Below, in pieces: positions 57,818 through 64,000 of a stretch of 64,000 bases of DNA. Source of the stretch: Symbiodinium microadriaticum. Taxonomy: Eukaryota > Sar > Dinophyceae > Suessiales > Symbiodiniaceae. The stretch covers positions 266,630 through 330,629 of the forward strand of contig LSRX01000338.1 of the NCBI GenBank assembly GCA_001939145.1, read 5' to 3'. Position 1 is the first letter of the stretch. The number at the start of each line of letters is the position of its first letter. A program made the translations under genes and the position numbers. The notes below the pieces were generated by a model. The model was not told where the DNA came from, searched no databases, and saw nothing but the letters and a program-made list of their open reading frames with translations.

Positions 57818-59539
57818 TCATGACTCAGCTCGCGCATGTGCTGATGTGGGGCCTGTTGCAAGCCATGTTTCTTGAAGGAGTTCTTGAGGGTGCCCTGTGA
57901 CGATGCTGAACATCTCTGCCTTGATGTACCAATTCATGTGGTTTCCCTTATTATCTTCAAACGCTTGGGGCTCGCCGTCACGCTCAACCGATCCCAACAA
58001 TTGGTATCGATCAATGTATACCTTCCCTTGCCAAGAGATCTCGATCTGATCTTCGGTATACTTAGCAGCACCCGCAGACTTCACCTGCTTGAAAAACTCT
58101 TTGGTCAAGACAATTGCTCGAATTTTGGCTCTCTCCTCAGGTGTTTTACTTTTTGTAGCCCAAATACGAACCCCTTCGCTACCTGGAACCCCGCTCTTGA
58201 AGTTCTTGTTCTTGATCTTATTCACCAACATCATCTGAAGCTGACGCCTGACCTGGATTGTTGCTTGAGGGTCGGGGAATCTGAGTTTAATCTTGGCAAA
58301 GCTGGTGCGGCTGTATGGGCTCCAAACATCGTCGATAGCTTCTTCATGCTGAATAACTTTAAAGATGTTCCTGACTTCATCAAATGCGTCAGTTTTCCTC
58401 GCGTCACTCCAACCCCCAACCACAATATCCAAATCCTCAGGTTCTCCGAACTGGTCCCCTCGCGAAAAGCGGGGGGAACGTGGCGACGGGGTTCTGTTTC
58501 CTGTGCCGAGACCAGTCCTGCTGGGCGATCTTGAGCGAAGGTCTGACTTATCTTGCAAAAGAGACTCAAGCTTGGCTTCCAGCGCTTGAATACGTTGTTC
58601 TTGAGCAATATGACGAGAAGTGTGGTCACTAGCAACTTGTTCAAGGGTTTCAATCCTAGTGGAGTGAGCTTGGAGCTCCGGACCAAAAGAAACCATCTCT
58701 TGGTGAATTCTGTCAGCCTTCTGGTGCAAACCGAAAAAACCATCTCTAATCTCCTGGACCCAGGGTGGCATTGCTTCAGGATAAGGAACCCCACCAAGAT
58801 CCGAGAAAGGTGGTGCAGGTTCTTTGTCTAGACCTGCCCACTTAAGGATCCCAGCACCGGGTTGCGGATTGTGTCCCGAGCCAAGTTGCTGATTACCCTC
58901 GCTCCCAGAGGAATTATGAATTCGTGAATTAAGGTAAGAATTAGAGGGGGCACGACCAGTTGCAGCATGCAGGGCACCAAATTCGGGAGCAGCGGGCAAA
59001 GCAGGCAGAGCATCAATGTCGGCACCAGCAAGTTCATCTGGGGCCTTGGAGCCAGCAAGAACAACCTCAACATCGGCTTCATCTTCATCTTGCTGTGTTT
59101 TGTCTCCATCATCATTAATCGTGAGATCAAAATGTGGGGCAGCAGTCAAGTTGGAAGCAAAGTGCGGTGACGTGGGAATGTTCGCATCTTCAGTTGACCC
59201 TTGTGTCTCTATAGAATCTCCTGGCTCAACATGAACAACGGCAGGCATGTCAGCATCGGGGGCTTCGGTTTTTGCTTTCTTCAGATCTGGGACTTCCTGA
59301 ATGCTCGGCTTCCTAACTCTAGGTTCAACTTTGGTTTCCAAAGCCTGAGTGTGTCTGCCAACGGTGGGCAACATAAAGGGAGGCTTTTCGTTGGCTTGGG
59401 GAACCTCCATTTCCGAGAGAGAAGTGCGTTGTTTATTGGCTTTGCGTCGGGCAGCGGCCTCAACAACACGAAGATCAATCCCTCTCGCCACGTTCAAGGC
59501 AGCAACCTTCTCGGGGGAAAGGAGTTCAGAGGAGGGCAT
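57818..59539 (-). CDS. LINE ORF1, RNA-binding coiled-coil protein
   Basis: 573 residues from the first ATG (59539-59537) to TGA. Basic patch RRKANKQR (31-38, possible nuclear signal) and KKAK; acidic region 95-190; long coiled coil about 262-332 (VQEIRDGFFGLHQKADRIHQ onward); RS-rich linker 334-360; then an RRM-like fold starting DLDIVVGGW (370-377) with SFAKIKLRF as a second strand; basic KIKNKNFK. This coiled coil-RRM order is that of ORF1 proteins of L1-like LINEs, which trimerise and coat the element RNA. The leader of about 95 bases begins at the spliced-leader relict. The frame is intact. Its stop codon is the only thing separating it from the endonuclease. Confidence 0.8.
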   Translation of the reverse strand: MPSSELLSPEKVAALNVARGIDLRVVEAAARRKANKQRTSLSEMEVPQANEKPPFMLPTVGRHTQALETKVEPRVRKPSIQEVPDLKKAKTEAPDADMPAVVHVEPGDSIETQGSTEDANIPTSPHFASNLTAAPHFDLTINDDGDKTQQDEDEADVEVVLAGSKAPDELAGADIDALPALPAAPEFGALHAATGRAPSNSYLNSRIHNSSGSEGNQQLGSGHNPQPGAGILKWAGLDKEPAPPFSDLGGVPYPEAMPPWVQEIRDGFFGLHQKADRIHQEMVSFGPELQAHSTRIETLEQVASDHTSRHIAQEQRIQALEAKLESLLQDKSDLRSRSPSRTGLGTGNRTPSPRSPRFSRGDQFGEPEDLDIVVGGWSDARKTDAFDEVRNIFKVIQHEEAIDDVWSPYSRTSFAKIKLRFPDPQATIQVRRQLQMMLVNKIKNKNFKSGVPGSEGVRIWATKSKTPEERAKIRAIVLTKEFFKQVKSAGAAKYTEDQIEISWQGKVYIDRYQLLGSVERDGEPQAFEDNKGNHMNWYIKAEMFSIVTGHPQELLQETWLATGPTSAHARAES

Positions 59540-59620
59540 ACAAAGTCTCAACAGAGCCCCGAAAGAAACAGAGGACACACACCAAGAAAGCGGAAGCACT
59601 CAATACCCTGAGGGATCTCC

Positions 59621-59654
59621 TTTTGAGCCGAAACTTGAGCCAAAATGGCTTCAG
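59621..59654 (-). other. Dinoflagellate spliced-leader relict (plus decayed second copy)
   Basis: Plus-strand CTTGAGCCAAAATGGCT (59634-59650) is the exact complement of the last 17 bases of the dinoflagellate leader (…AGCCATTTTGGCTCAAG). The next four bases match at two positions, and an AG precedes CCATTTT, as needed for re-use as an acceptor. Immediately inside, TTTCGGCTCAAAAG (59620-59633) looks like a second, older relict (one mismatch over TTTTGGCTCAA). Confidence 0.8.
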
Positions 59655-59655
59655 A

Positions 59656-59676
59656 ATTTAGGGTTTAGGGTTTAGG
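59656..59676. repeat. Telomere-like repeat at the LINE 5' junction
   Basis: AATTTAGGGTTTAGGGTTTA on the plus strand directly abuts the spliced-leader relict. Confidence 0.9.
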
Positions 59677-59867
59677 CCCCCATCATCCCAGTGTTGAGAA
59701 GTGGCCACAAGACCAGTCATGCCTGAGCAGTTTTTTCGTCTAGCTCATGTTTACGAAGTCCAGCGCTCTGCAGGTCAAAGGTCTTACGGGCAAAGGGTAT
59801 CTCGGGTTCCGCCAAAAGCAGTACACTCGGCTAAATCTTGAAGGGTTTGGGGCTGGGGGCTTAAGGT

Positions 59868-60031
59868 ATAGATAGGTACCTAGATAGGTAGGTAGATAGA
59901 CAGATAGATATAGATACATAGATACAGTAATTATGTAGATCATGTTAGCTAGCTGGTCGCTAGCCAGGTAGGTGGATGGATAGAGAGAGCTTTCTCCGTC
60001 TGTCTCTCTCCCTCTCCCTCTCCCTCCCCCT

Positions 60032-60082
<51 letters not shown>
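59868..60082. repeat. GATA/GGTA and CT-rich microsatellites
   Basis: Imperfect (GATA/GGTA)n at 59868-59985 and (CT)n with CCCTCT variants at 59993-60082. Confidence 0.95.
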
Positions 60083-60084
<2 letters not shown>

Positions 60085-61065
60085 GTGCTGTCAGAAAATA
60101 GGAATGCACGTACAGTCAATGATGCCATGCAGAAGCACTTGCTTTTGACCTAACAATGTAGACCTAGGAATCTCCAGCAACTGCAACAAAGAATCAACAA
60201 CTATGACAAACAGACAGAGAACCACCCGTGCAATACGTTAAGCTGTCGACAAACGATTATGCAGAGCCGTGCTCAAACTTAACAAGCTTGGGTTGTTTTG
60301 CATAAGACGTCTTTTGGAGTGATGAAGCATGTAGTGAATGTAGTGGCATCACCGGAACACAACTGTCAATAGCCCTGCATGTCGCCCGAACCCGTTGAGC
60401 CCGAAGCCCGTGCTCTGAGCATGGTTTAGTTTAGGGTCCCTCTTGCTCTTGGCTGCACCATCTGTGCCATTCACTGAGGGGATGGCCCAGCACTTTACGG
60501 ACCTTCATCCGCATGAAGTCTCCTTCGCACGCTGCAACATGTGGAGTTAAGGTTAGAAGGATTGGAAAGTGCGCGACAGTCTGCTTCAACCCTGCAGCTT
60601 GTCAACTCCGTTGCGAGTTAAGAGCGCGGTGATGGAGCTGTTAGCATCGAGGCATCAAAACGCAGCGTTAAAGGCAATTTGAGAGATGATTGTCCTTCGT
60701 AGTATGCGAAAGCATCATGGTGGATGGCCCTCTCTTCGCGCTGAAGTACCTGCAAAGCGGGCTGCAGGGCTCACTGTCCCGATTTGGCCAACATCACCTA
60801 GAATGCAACATGACACGGGACATGGGGTGTGGGAGTCACACAACGTTCAGGATCCCGTTTCAAGGGCGAGACTTAGGAACGCACCACGAAACGGATGCAA
60901 GTGCTCGAGCAGAGTAAGTAATTCGCTTGTCGAGTCTGCCGTGGTCCCCTGCAGCGAGTCAATCTTGAAACCATGTACATGGCAAACAACAAGAACACGG
61001 CTGTCGGGGGACGACGCTGCTCTTGTTTCTTGGATGGTCACGGGTCCTTTGTCGGATTTTGGATT
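60083..61065. other. No gene resolved
   Basis: Mixed sequence, no supportable exon. Confidence 0.35.
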
Positions 61066-61071
61066 GCAAGT

Positions 61072-61106
61072 GGTAGTAGTAGTAGCAGTAGCAGTAGCAG
61101 TAGCAG

Positions 61107-61169
<63 letters not shown>

Positions 61170-61224
61170 TAGTAGTAGTAGTAGTAGTAGTAGTAGCAGT
61201 AGTAGCAGCAGTAGTAGTAGTAGT

Positions 61225-61262
<38 letters not shown>
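61072..61262. repeat. AGT/AGC trinucleotide field
   Basis: About 190 bases of (AGTAGC)n and (AGC)n with one AGG. Poly-Ala/Ser/Val frames are by-products. Confidence 0.97.
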
Positions 61263-61264
<2 letters not shown>

Positions 61265-61269
61265 GCCAA

Positions 61270-62925
61270 TCATAAGCACGAACATGTCAAGAATTGGGGT
61301 TAGCCAAAGCATTGACAATTCATGCGTGCACGCCTCTGCTGCATGGGCTACTTCCATCTTGATCTCGCTTTCGACTGCCTCATCTGCGATGGGCGGCTTC
61401 AGGGCTCAGCGATTATCAAGACCTGTACAGTTCTGGATCTGGGTCAGGCGGCGGCTGAGATGCGGGAGCGTCCCGAGTGACTCGGAAGTGGGCGAGGTCC
61501 CAAGATTCCCAAATTTGTCGACTGCATGGTCAAGCTCTTTTCCAGCAGATCTCAGAGTTTCCGCTGGTCTATACAAACAGACCCCTGGCGCCAAAATCAC
61601 AGCATGATGATTGTGGACCTCTACCTCTGTTTGCTTGTGTAGTGTAGTTCTAGGCCCTCGACCTGGCATTGCATAGTTGCAACTTCGCACATTCATAAAT
61701 CCTAATCTAACGTTAATTACATTCAAACCGAAGCATAAGGTCTGTACCCTCTGCCTTTATCCATCACCCCGAGCTGAGCAGGCAAAGTCCTTATACTTGT
61801 TGTGACGGAGTCGCCAAGCGCTGTCTCTTCTCTGCTTCGCTCTCCATCTTCCTGGGTATGGAAAGAGCTGAGAGTTTGAGGTTAAGAGATCGGACTCTGA
61901 ACATTGAGTTAAACTAAGCGAGATCAGCCCTTGATTCATCCAACTGCGGGAACTGTATATGGAGACCCTGGATCCCAAATGCCCTGAACGGCTTGGCTGA
62001 CCTTCGCCCTTTCAGTGTCCAAGGGTTCGGATTGAGTTTTGTAGGGGCCGTAGCTCTTGGGAGGGCTCAGGGGCAAACCCCCGTTTCGACACAGCATTGA
62101 AAACCGAAAAAGGACTGATGCAGCCGAGGTTGGTCTTGGGTAAGCTATAATGTAATCCCGTTCGGGGGTATACTATAACACGTAACAGGATAAAGGATAA
62201 AGCACAACCTACGAAGTGCCCTGCGAAGACCAGCAGAGAAGGTCCCATGCTTGCTCAATCCTTCGCCGGTGATAACAGACCGGTGTCGCAGAGAGCAAAA
62301 TCGAGGAGAATGTGTGGGGCGTGGGGGGGGATTCGGGAGGTGCTTCGAGCTAGAGCTCGACTTGGGTTCCTGATGGATGATCTGGCAATTTAAAACCCAA
62401 AACCTTGCAGCCCCGAAGCCCTGAATCGGACTTTAAATTGGACTTTAAACTCTAAAACCTACAACCCTGGTTGTGTGGTCTGTTCTGTGTTGGGATCGGA
62501 AGGCTCAGTCAATACGTGAAAAGCAAGCTCACAAGTAGGGTAACACCATCTTGGGTGCCCCCCGCTCCTTGATCACTCTCCTGATTCTCCAATTAAGTGC
62601 GGCTGACCCCGCAATCACTAACGGGAGTATTGAACCCTTTTTGTATCAGGACTTGTGGAATCGCCTGAAAGGTCTGAGCATATGGCGGTTCAGCTCTCAT
62701 GACTGCACTTCCAGACCTTGCTCAACAAAAATCACGGGGACCACCTCCAACCCCAAAATCCCCAAAAACACCCAAAACACCCGAGACCCTAATCCTGAAC
62801 CCGAAACGGTGAAGAATCCGAGCAGCTTCCCCATTGAGAGCCACTCCTCTCGATCGGACATGCCGGCAACCTCGAGAAGCTCATCCTCGCCTGGTGATCC
62901 AGGGCCCAGGCCCTTTCAAGGGTAG
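61270..62925. other. No gene resolved
   Basis: Mixed sequence with a few CCCTAAA-like words; no supportable exon. Confidence 0.35.
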
Positions 62926-62930
62926 TTTAA

Positions 62931-63065
62931 GGGTACTAGAACAAGGGTTTAGGGTTTAGGGTACTATAACAAGGGTTTAGGGTTTTAGGGTACGATAGCA
63001 AGGGTTTAGGGTTTAGGGTACTATAATAAGGGTTTAGGGTTTAAGGTTTAGGGTACTAGAACAGG
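62931..63065. repeat. Telomere-derived minisatellite
   Basis: Four full units of about 28-36 bases: GGGTACTATAACAAGGGTTT plus AGGGTTTA; the fifth is truncated. Each unit embeds two TTTAGGG words around a GGTACTATAA spacer. Confidence 0.9.
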
Positions 63066-63388
63066 TCGAGAAGGGCTTGGGGTTAGGGCTCGCCCATGGC
63101 TCAGTAAGCGTGCTACAAGGGTACGAAGCAGGGGTTACTGTACAGGTACTATCGGCCCTGTCAAGGGCGACATAATGATACTACAACGGTACCCAGAGGT
63201 TCAGGGTGGGGGTATATTCTTTGGAACTCCAAGGCTCTTCTGGTCTCCTCAGAGTATCAAGGTATGCTTAGGGGGTTCAAAAAGCTGCGGTTACTCGGGA
63301 CATCTGAATAACTCAGAACCTGAGACGATAATTTCGTGCCCTGTATGGCTACTCCTTTGTTACCCTTGAATACAAGAGTACTAGCCAG

Positions 63389-63434
63389 GTCGTTTGATAA
63401 TTCCACTTTGTGTCGTTTGATAATTCCACTTTGT
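63389..63434. repeat. 23-base perfect tandem duplication
   Basis: GTCGTTTGATAATTCCACTT plus TGT occurs twice with no difference. Confidence 0.9.
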
Positions 63435-64000
63435 GAAGTATGGGGCCCAAAGTACTAAACCCTGTGTAATGGTCCCTGAACTTGGGCCTGAGGCGGCTTT
63501 CGAGTGCCACATGTCGCAGGAGACATCTCATTTTTAACATCAACAGTATAACGTTGAAGTCCATACCTTTATACTCTGACCAGCAAAGTGCAACCCTAAC
63601 CCAAACACCATCGATGTTGAAGGGCCTATCACTCACTTTTGTCAGGACTAGTAAACCAATTGAGAGGGTGGGTGAGACTCGGCGTCGGCACGTGCAAGAC
63701 ATAAAACTTCGGCCACACGAACGCCTCATACGTATGTGTATATATATATATATACATATATATATACAGAAAATAACATAATACAGGCCCCAGTTTTCGG
63801 TGGGTCGCACATATACGTCCTTGTTCGTCGACACGACCTGTAGTATTTCACATGTTGGAAGGGCCGAGATTGGATCGCTGTCTAAATCTCTAAATCTTTT
63901 GTCTCTTGTCTGTTTCTGTTGGTTTCTGTCGGCACAGTCTAGCTACTGGGTCCAGTGTTTTCGTCGGCGAGCTCCGCCCGCTCTCGAGCTCGGGGGGGGA
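63435..64000. other. No gene resolved
   Basis: A short TATA block at 63738-63766; otherwise mixed sequence. Confidence 0.4.

Larger units (their letters stand above)
54256..59654 (-). mobile_element. Non-LTR (LINE) retrotransposon, spliced-leader at 5' end
   Basis: Minus strand, in order: spliced-leader relict (59634-59654), ORF1, ORF2 with APE-type endonuclease, reverse transcriptase and RNase H. The 5' flank is (CCCTAAA)n. The 3' boundary is unclear: no poly(A) follows RNase H, and the next 160 bases contain AAAAAGG and a G8 run. The copy is almost full length but has two frameshifts in ORF2, so it is probably not autonomous now. Confidence 0.85.

Noticed and set aside
1-64000. CRISPR arrays, bacterial operons, rRNA or tRNA genes
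   Set aside because: No direct-repeat/spacer pattern, no ribosome-binding-site-led gene runs and no rRNA signature was seen; the sequence is eukaryotic.

Overview
The window reads as nuclear DNA of a dinoflagellate. The best evidence is a 17-base exact match to the 3' part of the dinoflagellate spliced leader (59634-59650, minus strand), placed just before the 5' end of a LINE retrotransposon. Supporting signs are plant-type (TTTAGGG)n telomere words scattered through intergenic and intron-like DNA in both orientations, very many microsatellites, short split exons that sometimes need a GC donor, and a third-position G/C bias in several exons. Genus and species cannot be told from what I see.

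Layout. (1) 1-50.6 kb is mostly repeats plus split genes. I joined one gene by hand (18233-19764, minus): seven exons with GT/GC-AG borders whose phases all agree, giving about 218 residues of unknown function. Around it are single candidate exons on both strands (about 1.4, 2.3, 3.1, 6.2, 6.4, 9.7, 12.0, 13.5, 14.2, 14.4, 16.2, 16.9, 17.7, 20.4, 21.2, 22.7, 23.3, 25.2, 27.8, 28.9 and 31.7 kb). These are low to moderate calls: antisense frames of coding DNA also look protein-like, and there is no transcript evidence. (2) Repeats include about 156 perfect copies of an 8-base unit (26319-27564), long TATG/CATA and trinucleotide arrays, telomere-derived minisatellites, and three compact inverted-repeat elements that look like non-autonomous DNA transposons (15541-16040, 30298-30388, 32434-32522). 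Single N characters at 27565, 30675 and 37183 mark scaffold joins, two with duplicated flanks.

(3) 50.7-59.7 kb, minus strand, holds the only long uninterrupted reading frames. In transcript order: spliced-leader relict, LINE ORF1 (coiled coil plus RRM-like domain), an in-frame TGA, ORF2 (APE endonuclease, reverse transcriptase, RNase H; two frameshifts), an intact 501-residue membrane-anchored coiled-coil protein, and an intact 312-residue 2-oxoglutarate/Fe(II) dioxygenase-like protein ending in a PCNA-binding (PIP-box) motif. Whether the last two belong to the element or are host genes on the same strand is the main open question. (4) 59.7-64 kb is again repeats without a recognisable gene.
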